The notes: generated from the letters alone by a model not told the origin. DNA of 64,000 nucleotides from Ferrimonas kyonanensis DSM 18153 (GCF_000425405.1 NZ_KE384366.1:46837-110836), one strand, 5' to 3'. Positions 37,484-46,742 are shown, numbered from the stretch's first letter. A program made the numbers and translations.

Positions 37484-38752
37484 TTAACCCATAATGGCGC
37501 GAATCAGGTAGAAGATTACGATCGACAGACCCGCACCGGCAGGCAGGGTGATGACCCAGGACACCACGATGTTGCGTACCACGCCCAGGTTCAGGGCGGC
37601 GATGCCACGAGCCATGCCCACACCCAATACCGCACCGACCAGAGTCTGAGTGGTGGAGATTGGCAGGCCGGTACCGGAGGCGATCACTACGGTCGACGCG
37701 GCGGCCAGTTCGGCGGCGAAGCCACGGCTTGGGGTCAGGTGGGTGATGTTCTTGCCGATGGTGGTGATTACCCGGCTGCCCAGGGTCGCCAGACCGATAA
37801 CAATACCGACGCCACCCAGAGGCAGAATCCACCAGGCCAGACCGGCTTTGGCGGTAATGGCACCTTCGGCGTGGACGATGGAGACCACGGCGGCCAGCGG
37901 ACCAATGGCGTTGGCAACGTCGTTGGAGCCGTGCGCAAAGGCCATGCCACAGGCGGTGACGATCATCAGTACCGCGAACACCTTCTCCACGTTGGCGAAG
38001 TGGGTGTCTTTGTTGGCACTGGGGTCGAGCTTGAGACGGCCGATGAAGAACTTACCGATGACGGCAACAATCACCGAAACCAGCAGGGCCAGCGCCCAGG
38101 CTTCGGCATTGTCGAAATGCAGACCGACGTGCTTCAGACCTTTCTTGATGGTCACCAGAGAGATCACCAGGCCAGCCAGACCCATGTAGAAAGGCACCCA
38201 GCGCTTGGCGTTCTTGAGCGGATCTTCGGTATCAAAAATCAGCTTTTGGGCACTTTGGAAAATCAGATAGGCGATAAAGCCGGCGATGGCGGGGGTCACA
38301 ATCCAGGAGCCGACGATGCCGGCAACCTTGCTCCAGGAGACGGCGTCAACCCCGACTCCCACGGAGGCAAAACCGATGATGGCGCCAATGATGGAGTGGG
38401 TGGTGGACACCGGCCAACCGAGGAAGGAGGCCGCAACCAGCCAGATGCCGGCAGCCAACAGAGCGGAGATCATGCCGTACACCAATAGCTCTGGGCTATC
38501 GACGAAGTAGGCGGAATCGATGATCCCCTTACGGATTGTCGAGGTCACTTCGCCACCAGCCAGATAGGCACCCGCGAACTCGAAAATCATTGCAATGATA
38601 ATGGCCTGCTTAATGGTCAGTGCGCCGGAACCCACCGAGGTTCCCATCGCATTGGCGACGTCGTTGGCGCCAATACCGTAAGCCATCAGAAAACCGAATA
38701 CTGCAGCCACCAAAATCAACCAGGGGCCGTAATTTACCAGTACTTCAACCAT
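37484..38752 (-). CDS. Inorganic phosphate transporter, PiT family
   Basis: A 422-residue polytopic membrane protein that imports phosphate as a metal-phosphate complex with protons or sodium. The two inverted PiT repeats are visible: GANDVANAMGTSVGSGALT near residue 30 and HGSNDVANAIGPLAAV near residue 275. Ten or more hydrophobic segments are present. It lies 27 bases after the DUF47 gene on the same strand, a pairing common in bacteria. The upstream Pho-box array suggests PhoB control of the operon. Low-affinity Pi uptake is the likely role. Confidence 0.94.
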   Translation of the reverse strand: MVEVLVNYGPWLILVAAVFGFLMAYGIGANDVANAMGTSVGSGALTIKQAIIIAMIFEFAGAYLAGGEVTSTIRKGIIDSAYFVDSPELLVYGMISALLAAGIWLVAASFLGWPVSTTHSIIGAIIGFASVGVGVDAVSWSKVAGIVGSWIVTPAIAGFIAYLIFQSAQKLIFDTEDPLKNAKRWVPFYMGLAGLVISLVTIKKGLKHVGLHFDNAEAWALALLVSVIVAVIGKFFIGRLKLDPSANKDTHFANVEKVFAVLMIVTACGMAFAHGSNDVANAIGPLAAVVSIVHAEGAITAKAGLAWWILPLGGVGIVIGLATLGSRVITTIGKNITHLTPSRGFAAELAAASTVVIASGTGLPISTTQTLVGAVLGVGMARGIAALNLGVVRNIVVSWVITLPAGAGLSIVIFYLIRAIMG

Positions 38753-38779
38753 GGTAAAACCTTAACTATTGTTTTCGCA

Positions 38780-39460
38780 TCATGCGCGAGCGAGCATCAA
38801 CTCCAGACGTGAGCCTACACGCTCTGCCTGGTCGGCCAAATCGCCGGCCCACTCAAGAATTTTGTACAGGAACATCACATCCACAGGATTAAGGGTGTCC
38901 TCAATGCTGAACAAACGACGGCGCAGAATAATCTGCATGTGATCGGTGTCGTCTTCGATGCGGTCCAGTTGCTGAATCATCTCTTCGACCAGGTTCACTT
39001 CACGGCCACGGAAGCCGGTTTCCAGAAGATCGTCCAGTTCGTTGATGGCCTTGGCGGCTTGAGATACTGCGTCAATGCAGCGTTGTAGATAGGCTTTTAA
39101 ATCTTCCTGTAGTTCTGCAGGCATCACCATCTCTCGTCCAATAATGCGGCCGGCAATGTCTTTGGCCTTATTGGCGATCTTATCCTGCTGAGTCAGAAGC
39201 TCGAGCATGTCGGTACGTTCTACCGGCATGAACAGGCCCCCGGGCAGGGTCAGACGGATCTCCCGCTTCAGAGAGTCGGCTTCGCGTTCCAGGCGGCTTA
39301 CTTCCGCTTGCAGGGCGCGGGCGTCATCCCACTGTTGGTCGATTACCGCTTCCATAAATGGAATCAGCTTTTTGGACGCTTCATGCACTTTCTGCATGTG
39401 CTCTTGAAGCGGTTTAATCGGTGACTTTGCAAAGACACCTAAGATCGAGTTCACTGGCAT
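38780..39460 (-). CDS. DUF47/TIGR00153 family phosphate transport accessory protein
   Basis: A 226-residue helical protein related to PhoU (DUF47, TIGR00153). The start MPVNSILGVFAKSPIKPLQEHM is family-typical, and the ATG at 39460 is preferred over the TTG two codons upstream. Long amphipathic helices with acidic E/D residues are visible, as in PhoU-like metal-binding bundles. It is first in a two-gene operon with pit and probably regulates that transporter. A run of TGTCA-type repeats 160-200 bases upstream on the same strand indicates phosphate regulation. Confidence 0.9.
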   Translation of the reverse strand: MPVNSILGVFAKSPIKPLQEHMQKVHEASKKLIPFMEAVIDQQWDDARALQAEVSRLEREADSLKREIRLTLPGGLFMPVERTDMLELLTQQDKIANKAKDIAGRIIGREMVMPAELQEDLKAYLQRCIDAVSQAAKAINELDDLLETGFRGREVNLVEEMIQQLDRIEDDTDHMQIILRRRLFSIEDTLNPVDVMFLYKILEWAGDLADQAERVGSRLELMLARA

Positions 39461-39616
39461 AGCCAAATAACCTTCTGGGTATTGAGCTCAATTGCATTGG
39501 CGCGCGCATGTTACCCTATGCACCAATATAAGCAACATCAAATAGTCGACCTTGGGGGGTTCGTTTTAGAACCATGCGCTATAAACGCATCGATTTTCAA
39601 GGCCGGGCGAATCCTA

Positions 39617-39664
39617 GGACAGTTGTGTGACACTTATATGACAATGTGACACCTTGCTGACAGT
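39617..39664 (-). promoter_or_regulatory. Pho-box array (PhoB binding candidate)
   Basis: Read on the minus strand there are five half sites of the form TGTC(A/C). Their 5' T residues are at 39662, 39651, 39643, 39632 and 39621, giving spacings of 11, 8, 11 and 11 bases. The PhoB box is made of CTGTCAT-like direct repeats every 11 bases, so this is a strong match. The array is oriented toward the DUF47-pit operon, ending about 157 bases from its ATG. It is also 32 bases upstream of ygiF on the other strand. Confidence 0.75.
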
Positions 39665-39695
39665 AAATTGAAGATTTCACTAATTTTAACTGCTT

Positions 39696-40610
39696 ATGGA
39701 AACTGAATTAAAGCTTCTTTTGACCGGGGTGAACCACCATCAGCTCGCCGATGCCCTGTCGGAGCATGGCCAGGTGCTGGGAGAATCACGGCACTATCTA
39801 ATTAATCGCTATTTCGATACGCCGGCCCTGGATCTGCGTCGAATGGACATTGGTCTAAGGGTACGCCAAAAGGGCCAGGCCCGTGAACAAACCATTAAAA
39901 CCGCCGGTACCTCGGTCGCCGGTGTCCACAGTCGGCCGGAGTATAACCTTGACCTCGAGGGTGACTGGCCGGACTTGAGGGCGTTTCCGGCCGGGGTGTG
40001 GCAGGGGGCGGACGTGGCCGAATTGCAGCGTCAGTTGCAGCAGCAGTTTGCCACCAATTTTGAGCGTCACGCCATCGAACTGTTGTTGGCGGACGGTACT
40101 CGGCTGGAGGTGGCGCTGGATCAGGGGCAGGTGTTGGCGGCTGGTCGTAGTGACGCCATCGATGAGTTGGAGCTGGAGCTGATCGAGGGCTCGCTGGCCA
40201 GTGCGCTGACCCTGGCCCAGGGGCTGGCACAGCGATTTGCGCTGCGCCTGGGGCGGGCCAGTAAAGCGGCCAGGGGCTACCGGCTGGCGGGATTGCAGCC
40301 GCCGATGGCTCTGGAGACGGAAGCGGCCCCCAGCCTGGCGCAGGGGCTGGCGGCCTGGCAGGCCAATGAATCGGCTTTGCTGGCCGAGGGTGCCGCTGCC
40401 TGCCAGGCTTTGGTCACTCAGTTCAATGCGCTGACCCAGGCGCTGATGGCCACTGAGCCGGCGCTGGCGATGCGCCTGGGGGCGCTGGGACAATCTTTGA
40501 TGGACGCCGAGGACCCCGAGCGTCGGCTCAGGGCGTTGTTGGCGAATCCGGGCTATGGTCAGGCTCAGTTGGCGTTGTTGGCACGGGTACTGGCGCAGGA
40601 GCCGGAGTAA
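39696..40610 (+). CDS. ygiF: CYTH domain inorganic triphosphatase YgiF
   Basis: A 304-residue CYTH protein predicted to hydrolyse inorganic triphosphate. The diagnostic ExExK motif is at the start (METELKL: Glu2, Glu4, Lys6). Further tunnel residues occur in NRYFDTPALDLRRMDIGLRVRQKG and in IDELELELIEGS. E. coli YgiF is about 430 residues with a C-terminal CHAD domain; here only about 100 residues follow the CYTH domain, so the CHAD part is reduced. It precedes glnE in E. coli; here two membrane genes intervene. Its last 83 bases overlap the 3' end of the K+ channel gene on the other strand. Confidence 0.88.
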   Translation: METELKLLLTGVNHHQLADALSEHGQVLGESRHYLINRYFDTPALDLRRMDIGLRVRQKGQAREQTIKTAGTSVAGVHSRPEYNLDLEGDWPDLRAFPAGVWQGADVAELQRQLQQQFATNFERHAIELLLADGTRLEVALDQGQVLAAGRSDAIDELELELIEGSLASALTLAQGLAQRFALRLGRASKAARGYRLAGLQPPMALETEAAPSLAQGLAAWQANESALLAEGAAACQALVTQFNALTQALMATEPALAMRLGALGQSLMDAEDPERRLRALLANPGYGQAQLALLARVLAQEPE

Positions 40611-41355
40611 GGGTTTCCAGCCGGGCCAGAATCTGTTCATTTTGTTGATGCAGATGCTTGAGCTGTCGCTCAAGCTCATCGGAGCGCTGCTGCAGCTGCT
40701 GGTTTTGCTGGTGCAGCTTTTCTTCCTCTTCGGGGGAGACAAACACCGACGCCAGGTAACCGGCGACGATGCCGAAGAAGCTGACGCCACAGACGATCAC
40801 CACCGCGCCGATGACGCGTCCCTCCATGGTCACCGGATAGAAATCGCCGTAGCCCACGGTGGAGATGGTCACCAACGACCACCAGATGGCGTCTTCGGCG
40901 GTGGTGATGTTGGCGCCCGCCACGCCGTCTTCAAACAGCAGAATCAGCACCGACGACAGGGTCAGTACCGTGACCAGCCCCACCAGCAGGCTGGTGACGG
41001 TGGTTTCCCGCTTGTGCTGCAGAAACGGCGTCAACAGCGATCGGCTCATGCGCACCAGGCGGATGACCCGCAGCACTTGAAAAATCCGCGCGTAACGCAG
41101 TTGTTCGATCATCGGCAACGAGGCAACCAGATCGATCCAGTGGTCGCGAATGAAGTGCCCCTTGTGAACCGATTTAAACAACCCCCAGAAAAAGTTGCTG
41201 ATGAACACCATACAGATGGCGAAATCGAGGAGGATCAACAGCCGAATCGATTCCTTGGTTTCGTCGTTGAAGGCGATGACCAGCACGATGATCACCGACA
41301 GCAGCGACAGCAGCATCATTCCCAGTTCTCTGGGGCTTAGTGAGTCTTTATTCAT
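40528..41355 (-). CDS. Voltage-gated-type potassium channel
   Basis: A 275-residue six-helix ion channel. Residues 88-105 form an S4-like voltage sensor with regularly spaced arginines (RYARIFQVLRVIRLVRMSRS). The selectivity filter TVGYGD is at 166-171. A coiled coil rich in Gln and Glu (about 209-250) follows the last helix. The final 27 residues are a Pro-Thr-rich tail encoded by DNA that is antisense to the end of ygiF. The gene starts 7 bases after the DUF350 gene stop, so the two are probably one operon. Confidence 0.9.
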   Translation of the reverse strand: MNKDSLSPRELGMMLLSLLSVIIVLVIAFNDETKESIRLLILLDFAICMVFISNFFWGLFKSVHKGHFIRDHWIDLVASLPMIEQLRYARIFQVLRVIRLVRMSRSLLTPFLQHKRETTVTSLLVGLVTVLTLSSVLILLFEDGVAGANITTAEDAIWWSLVTISTVGYGDFYPVTMEGRVIGAVVIVCGVSFFGIVAGYLASVFVSPEEEEKLHQQNQQLQQRSDELERQLKHLHQQNEQILARLETLTPAPAPVPVPTTPTEPDHSPDSPTTP

Positions 41356-41362
41356 AATTCTC

Positions 41363-42247
41363 TCAATTCATGATGGCATCGAGTAACCAGGCCACGCCGA
41401 TCCATTGGGCGGCGGCAAGGGCGGCGATACCGCCATTGTCCTGCAGGGCAATCTCTTTGTCCGGATTGATCTTGAGCATCACCCAGGTACTGAGCAACCG
41501 CTGCCACAGGACCAGAATCACCAGGCCTACCAGGCTGATGCTTAGCCATTGCCACAACAGGGACAGCGGCTGATGAACGTTGCCATCGGTCAGAGGGATG
41601 GCATTGGCCATCACCATGGCCGAGGCCAGGATGATGCCACTGTGGTTCAGGGCCACCGAACGTTGGTCCTGACCAATGGCTTGCTGAAACGGGCCATAGC
41701 TTCGGCGGTTGTGCAGCCACTGAATACCGTGACTGATGGCGGTCAGCAGCGCCAGGCTGGCGAGGTAGAGGAGACTGTAGCTGATGAACGCCATGAAGTT
41801 GGGGGCGGGGGTCAGTTGTTGAAGCAGGGCGCGCACCACCAGGGCAGCGGCGATGGCGGCGCTGGCATCGGTCAGAGCCATGGCCAGGTTGCCCGCCAGT
41901 ATCTGGGTTTTCTTCTCGACGCGATCGATGGCGAAACGGTCGTTGACCCACAGGCTGATGCGGATCAGCAGCAGGCCACCGAGGCCGAAGCTGGCCAGAC
42001 TCAGTCCCTGCTCGAGATAACCGGCCGCGGCCGTCCGCGGCAGGATGCCACTGATGACCATGGCCATGGCCAGCAACGACCCAGAGGTACTGATGCCAAA
42101 GGCAACGTTGTCACGGTCGGCCAGTTCCTGCTGACTGCTGACCCCCTCCCACCAGCCCTGGCTGAAGCGTAATAGGGTAAACAGCGCCAGACTGACACCG
42201 ATATCCAAACCCAGGTATCCCCAGTCTGGTTGCCACCATTGAGCCAT
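41363..42247 (-). CDS. DUF350 domain membrane protein
   Basis: A 294-residue polytopic inner-membrane protein with at least seven hydrophobic segments. Two DUF350-like repeats are recognisable: DNVAFGISTSGSLLAMAMVISG near residue 47 and RSVALNHSGIILASAMVMANA near residue 195. I use the ATG at 42247 because the upstream extension is unlike a membrane protein start. The function of DUF350 proteins is unknown; they occur with K+ channels, PspA-like and other envelope-stress proteins in several bacteria. It is directly followed by the K+ channel gene and divergent from glnE. Confidence 0.8.
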   Translation of the reverse strand: MAQWWQPDWGYLGLDIGVSLALFTLLRFSQGWWEGVSSQQELADRDNVAFGISTSGSLLAMAMVISGILPRTAAAGYLEQGLSLASFGLGGLLLIRISLWVNDRFAIDRVEKKTQILAGNLAMALTDASAAIAAALVVRALLQQLTPAPNFMAFISYSLLYLASLALLTAISHGIQWLHNRRSYGPFQQAIGQDQRSVALNHSGIILASAMVMANAIPLTDGNVHQPLSLLWQWLSISLVGLVILVLWQRLLSTWVMLKINPDKEIALQDNGGIAALAAAQWIGVAWLLDAIMN

Positions 42248-42320
42248 TGTCACCCGCTGCCTTCCTCCCTGGTTTCTGCTAAGGTAATCGCAGAAAAATC
42301 CGTCATCACAGGAAGTTATT

Positions 42321-45140
42321 ATGAGCCTGCCGTTTGAGTTCGACAACCTCCCTTCGCCGCTGCAGCAGCAGGCTCGGCATCATTTTGGCCGATTGGATTC
42401 CGCGGCGGCGGCAAATCTGCCGCCATTGCAGCGGCAGCAATTGCTGCTGTTGTTCGCCATCTCTGATTTCATCGGTACCCAGATGAGCCGCGACAGCCAG
42501 TGGTTGCCACCGTTCTTTGCGTCCTTGTCACAGCACCTGCGGCATCCTCAGTACCTGCCCGAGTTGACACAAACACTGGCCCGGTGTCAGTCAGAAGCCG
42601 AGGCCAAGCGGGCACTGCGGCAGTTCAGGCAGCGGCAGATGATGCTGATCGCCAGTCGCGACATTCTCGGCTACGCCGGACTGGACGAGTCGCTGGCCCA
42701 CCTGTCAGAGTTGGCCGAGGCGCTGATTGTGGCCAGCCGCGACTGGCTGGCGGAGTTTATGTCCGGGCGCTACGGCTACCCCTGTGACGCCGAGGGGGAA
42801 CGGCAACGCCTGTTGATTCTTGGGATGGGTAAGCTGGGCGGTGGTGAGCTGAATTTTTCCTCTGACATCGATCTGATCTTTACCTACCCGGAGAACGGCA
42901 GCACCGACGGCGACCGACAACTGGACAATCAGCAGTATTTTATTCGTCTCGGCCAGAAGCTGATCGGTTTGCTGGCCGACGTGGACGGTGACGGTTTCTG
43001 CTACCGGGTAGACATGAGACTGCGTCCCTTTGGCGAGGCCGGACCGCTGGCCGTCAGCTTCGATGCCATCGAGGACTACTATCAGGAACAGGGGCGTGAG
43101 TGGGAGCGTTACGCCATGGTCAAGGCCAGGGTGATGGGGGCCAGCGAACCCGGAGACGCGCTGGCGAAGTTGTTGCGACCCTTTATCTATCGTCGTTATC
43201 TGGACTTTTCCGCCATCGATGCCCTGCGGCGGATGAAGGCGTTGATCGAGTCTCAGCTCAGGCGCAGCGCCCTGACCAATAACATTAAACTTGGCCGCGG
43301 CGGCATTCGTGAGGTGGAGTTCGTGGTGCAGACTCACCAACTGATCCGCGGCGGCCGGGAGCCAGCACTTCGGCGTCAGCAACTGCTGCCGGTGCTGGCG
43401 GAGCTGCAGCGCAGTAACTGCATTACCGGTCAGGATTTTCGTCGCCTCCATGACGGTTACCGTTTCTTAAGGCGGCTGGAAAATCTGTTGCAGGCGCTGG
43501 CGGATCAACAGACACAGACCCTGCCGGACAACCGGGAGGATCAGCTGCGGCTGGCGCTGACCATGGGGTACGCCGATTACCCGCAGTTGCTGGAACAGAT
43601 TCAGACCCATATGGATGGCATCCATATGGTGTTCAAGGAGACCATCGGTGGTGGCGAGCAGGACGAGGAGGAGCTGGGTGAGCTGCCGGCATTGTGGCAG
43701 CACCCGGAGCCGGATGTGGACGCCATCTTGACTGAACAGGGGCTGGAGGCCGAGCTGGCGGCGCCGTTGATGCGGATTCGCAGCGAGTTCTCCCGTCGCA
43801 CCATCGGCCCCCGGGGACGCGATACCCTGGACAAGTTGATGCCGAGGCTGCTGCTGGAGCTGGCGGGCAATGTCGGCCAGGTGCAGTTGTTTGAGCGCAC
43901 GGTGGCGGTGGTGGCCACCATTTTAACCCGGACCACCTACCTGGAGTTGCTGCTGGAAAACCCCGCCGCTCGGCAGCAGTTGGTGCGCCTGTGTGCTGCC
44001 AGCCCTTGGATCGCCGAACAGCTGGCGGCCTATCCGATCCTGCTCGATGAACTGATCGATCCCATGCAGCTGTATCAGGTGCTGCCCCAGGATGGCTACG
44101 CGGCCCAGCTGCGGGAGTTCCTGATGCGGGTGCCTGAGGAGGACATGGAGCAGCAGATGGAAGCATTGCGGCAGTTTAAGCAGATCAGTCAGCTGCACAT
44201 CGCCGCCGCCGATGTCACCGGAGTGTTGCCGGTGATGAAAGTCAGTGACCACCTGAGCTGGTTGGCCGAAGCCATCATCGAGCAGGTGGTCAATCAGGCC
44301 TGGCAACAGCTGCTGGTGCGCCACGGAGCGCCGGCGGGGGTTGGGCCGGACAAGGGCTTTGCGGTGGTGGCCTACGGTAAGTTGGGGGGGCTGGAGCTGG
44401 GGTATGGCTCGGATCTGGACCTGGTATTTCTGCATAACGCCCAACCGGGCAGCACCGACGGCGACAAGCCCATCGACAATGGTCATTTCTACCTCAAGCT
44501 GGCTCAGCGGGTGTTGCACCTGTTCTCCACTCGCACCCTGTCCGGCATTTTGTACGAGGTGGACATGCGCCTGCGGCCTTCCGGTGCCTCCGGGTTGCTG
44601 GTGAGCCACATCAACAGTTACGCCGACTATCAGCGCCAGGAAGCCTGGACCTGGGAGCATCAGGCCCTGGTGAGGGCGCGAATGGTGTACGGTGACGCGG
44701 AGTTGGTGAAACAGTTTAACGGCATTCGTGAGCAGGTGTTGTGTCAGCACCGCGATCGGTCGGTGTTGACCCAGCAGGTGGCTGAGATGCGTCAGAAGAT
44801 GCGCGATCACCTGCTCAAAGGCGGCGCCGACCAGTTCGACTTGAAACAAGGCCCCGGCGGCATTACTGACATCGAGTTCATTACTCAATACCTGGTGCTG
44901 GCCCACGGCGAAGCGATGCCGGAATTGACCCGCTGGTCCGACAATGTCCGGATTCTGGAACTGGCGCTGGAGAAAGGCTTGCTCAGCGCCGAGCAGGCCG
45001 ACTTGCTGGTGCGCACCTATACCGACATTCGCGACAGCAATCACCACCTGGTGTTGGCGGGGCAAAGCGGGGTGATTGCGCTGCAGGACCGGCCGCCGCT
45101 GTGTGAGCAAGTGGCGGCGTTGTGGCAGGCGATTTTTTGA
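42321..45140 (+). CDS. glnE: Bifunctional glutamine synthetase adenylyltransferase/deadenylase
   Basis: A 939-residue enzyme that adds or removes AMP on glutamine synthetase in response to PII and glutamine, tuning nitrogen assimilation. Two nucleotidyltransferase domains are seen. The deadenylase half has GMGKLGGGELNFSSDIDLIFTYP near residue 170, and the adenylylase half has YGKLGGLELGYGSDLDLVFLH near residue 685. Each is followed by an RP.G motif and GRGGIREVEF or GPGGITDIEF. The length matches E. coli GlnE. It begins 74 bases from the divergent DUF350 gene. Confidence 0.98.
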   Translation: MSLPFEFDNLPSPLQQQARHHFGRLDSAAAANLPPLQRQQLLLLFAISDFIGTQMSRDSQWLPPFFASLSQHLRHPQYLPELTQTLARCQSEAEAKRALRQFRQRQMMLIASRDILGYAGLDESLAHLSELAEALIVASRDWLAEFMSGRYGYPCDAEGERQRLLILGMGKLGGGELNFSSDIDLIFTYPENGSTDGDRQLDNQQYFIRLGQKLIGLLADVDGDGFCYRVDMRLRPFGEAGPLAVSFDAIEDYYQEQGREWERYAMVKARVMGASEPGDALAKLLRPFIYRRYLDFSAIDALRRMKALIESQLRRSALTNNIKLGRGGIREVEFVVQTHQLIRGGREPALRRQQLLPVLAELQRSNCITGQDFRRLHDGYRFLRRLENLLQALADQQTQTLPDNREDQLRLALTMGYADYPQLLEQIQTHMDGIHMVFKETIGGGEQDEEELGELPALWQHPEPDVDAILTEQGLEAELAAPLMRIRSEFSRRTIGPRGRDTLDKLMPRLLLELAGNVGQVQLFERTVAVVATILTRTTYLELLLENPAARQQLVRLCAASPWIAEQLAAYPILLDELIDPMQLYQVLPQDGYAAQLREFLMRVPEEDMEQQMEALRQFKQISQLHIAAADVTGVLPVMKVSDHLSWLAEAIIEQVVNQAWQQLLVRHGAPAGVGPDKGFAVVAYGKLGGLELGYGSDLDLVFLHNAQPGSTDGDKPIDNGHFYLKLAQRVLHLFSTRTLSGILYEVDMRLRPSGASGLLVSHINSYADYQRQEAWTWEHQALVRARMVYGDAELVKQFNGIREQVLCQHRDRSVLTQQVAEMRQKMRDHLLKGGADQFDLKQGPGGITDIEFITQYLVLAHGEAMPELTRWSDNVRILELALEKGLLSAEQADLLVRTYTDIRDSNHHLVLAGQSGVIALQDRPPLCEQVAALWQAIF

Positions 45141-45201
45141 CATTGATCACAGTAGCGGGAATAATCACCCTAAACTGATCCGACCAGTGACAAGGAAGAG
45201 T

Positions 45202-45672
45202 ATGTCAGACAACTATCTGCTCAAGTTACGTAAGCGACTCGGGGTGTTGCCCTTTGGTGATTGGCTGCTGATGCGGGTGGTGGCCAACAAGGCTCCCTAC
45301 TTTAAAACCATCTCCGCCCGTCTCGATGGGCTGGAGCCCAACCGTGCCAGCTGCGTGATCCCCAAGAAGCGCAAAGTCGAGAACCACATCGGCACCGTGC
45401 ACGTGATCGCCATCTGTAATGGTCTGGAGATTGCGATGGGGCTGGTGGCCGAAGCGTCGATACCCAAGCACCTGCGCTGGATTCCCAAAGGGATGAGCCT
45501 GGACTACACCGCCAAGGCGGGCTCAGACATTCGCTGTGTGGCCGAGACCGATGCCGATGCCTGGCAACCGGGTAACCTGCCGGTTAGCGTCACCGCTTAC
45601 GACGACCAAGGCACGGTGGTGGTCAAAGGGGTGATCAACCTGTGGTTGTCGGAGAAGCCGGCTCGCCACTGA
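45202..45672 (+). CDS. DUF4442 hotdog-fold protein
   Basis: A 156-residue protein of the DUF4442 group of hotdog-fold acyl-CoA thioesterase relatives. The central helix segment HVIAICNGLEIAMGLVAEASIPK and the LDYTAKAGSDIRCVAETD strand are characteristic. I use the ATG at 45202, preceded by AAGGAAGAG; longer in-frame starts run back into glnE and are unlikely. It follows glnE by 61 bases and precedes the convergent lpxL-like gene. The substrate is not predictable. Confidence 0.85.
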   Translation: MSDNYLLKLRKRLGVLPFGDWLLMRVVANKAPYFKTISARLDGLEPNRASCVIPKKRKVENHIGTVHVIAICNGLEIAMGLVAEASIPKHLRWIPKGMSLDYTAKAGSDIRCVAETDADAWQPGNLPVSVTAYDDQGTVVVKGVINLWLSEKPARH

Positions 45673-45691
45673 GCCAGGCGGTCAATGGACA

Positions 45692-45715
45692 GACGCCCGC
45701 GATGAAGCGGGCGTC
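45692..45715. terminator. Hairpin between convergent genes
   Basis: GACGCCCGC and GCGGGCGTC form a perfect 9-bp stem with a GATGAA loop between the DUF4442 and lpxL-like genes. No T run follows, so it is only a probable terminator. Confidence 0.55.
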
Positions 45716-45723
45716 AGCAGGGG

Positions 45724-46647
45724 TCAGTAGAATTTGGGATCGTCCGGGTTGGGCCGGGTTTTAAAGCGCCGGTGCAGCCACATGTACTGCTCGGGACGGC
45801 GGCTGATCAACGACTCCAGAATCTTATTGCCGCGTTCGGCATCGGCCTGATCACTGTCGCCGGGGAAGTTCTCCAGTGGTGGCAACACCTCGATGGTGTA
45901 GCCGGAGTGATCGGCATTGCGCTCGACAAAGAAAGGCATCACCTTGGCTTTACCCAGCTTGGCCAGGGTCGAGGCCCCGGTCACGGTGACGGCCTGGTCT
46001 ACGGCAAAGAAGGGGGCAAACACCGCTCCTTTTCGGCCGGCGTCCTGATCGGCGGTATACCAGATCACCTCTCCAGCCCGCAGCGCCTTGACCATCTGCC
46101 GAACCTCTTTCTTTGGAATCAGCCCCTTGTTGGAACGCAGCCGGCCTTTCACCTGCAGGTATTCCATGAATTTGTTGTTGTGGGGCCGGTAGACGCCCAC
46201 ACCGGGGCAGTGCTGACCGAACAGCCGGGCGCCGGGCTCCAGCATCAGGCAGTGAGCGGCAAACAGGATCACTCCCTGACCGTCCGCTTTGGCCTGATCG
46301 ATGTGCTCCATCCCCTTCAGGGTCATGTGGCTTTGAATGCGGGCATCGCTCCACCACCAGCCGTTGACGCAATCAAGCAGCGCCATGCCGGTTTCGGCGA
46401 AGTTGGCATCGAGCAGGGCTTCCCGCTCGGCGTCGCTTTTGTCAGGAAAACACAGCTTCAGATTCACCCGAGCCACATGAGCGCGTTTTTTCAACAGCCG
46501 TTTCAATACGCCGCCAAGGGCTTTCCCCAGCCGCCACTGGATTGGCAAGGGCAATAAAACCAGTACCTTGAGTACGGCAATGCCGAGCCACATGGGCCAG
46601 AATCTGGGGTGCAGAAACGCACGATCAAATTGAGCGTCGGTGACCAT
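45724..46647 (-). CDS. lpxL: LpxL/LpxP-type lipid A acyltransferase
   Basis: A 307-residue inner-membrane acyltransferase that adds a secondary acyl chain to Kdo2-lipid IVA. The catalytic HX4E pair is AAHCLMLEPG (His132, Glu137). The segment GVYRPHNNKFMEY and YTADQDAGRKGAVFAPFF are family motifs. A hydrophobic N-terminal anchor is seen at about 15-35. It is divergent from hldE, so two lipopolysaccharide genes share an upstream region. LpxL, LpxP and LpxM cannot be separated with certainty; the sequence looks most like LpxL/LpxP. Confidence 0.92.
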   Translation of the reverse strand: MVTDAQFDRAFLHPRFWPMWLGIAVLKVLVLLPLPIQWRLGKALGGVLKRLLKKRAHVARVNLKLCFPDKSDAEREALLDANFAETGMALLDCVNGWWWSDARIQSHMTLKGMEHIDQAKADGQGVILFAAHCLMLEPGARLFGQHCPGVGVYRPHNNKFMEYLQVKGRLRSNKGLIPKKEVRQMVKALRAGEVIWYTADQDAGRKGAVFAPFFAVDQAVTVTGASTLAKLGKAKVMPFFVERNADHSGYTIEVLPPLENFPGDSDQADAERGNKILESLISRRPEQYMWLHRRFKTRPNPDDPKFY

Positions 46648-46742
46648 GGTAATCCCATTAAAAAAGAGTGAGCTGGGTATTCTAACAGCCCTGCGGGGCG
46701 CTGTGATACACTTTGCTGCATTGCATTTAACTAAGATTCGCT

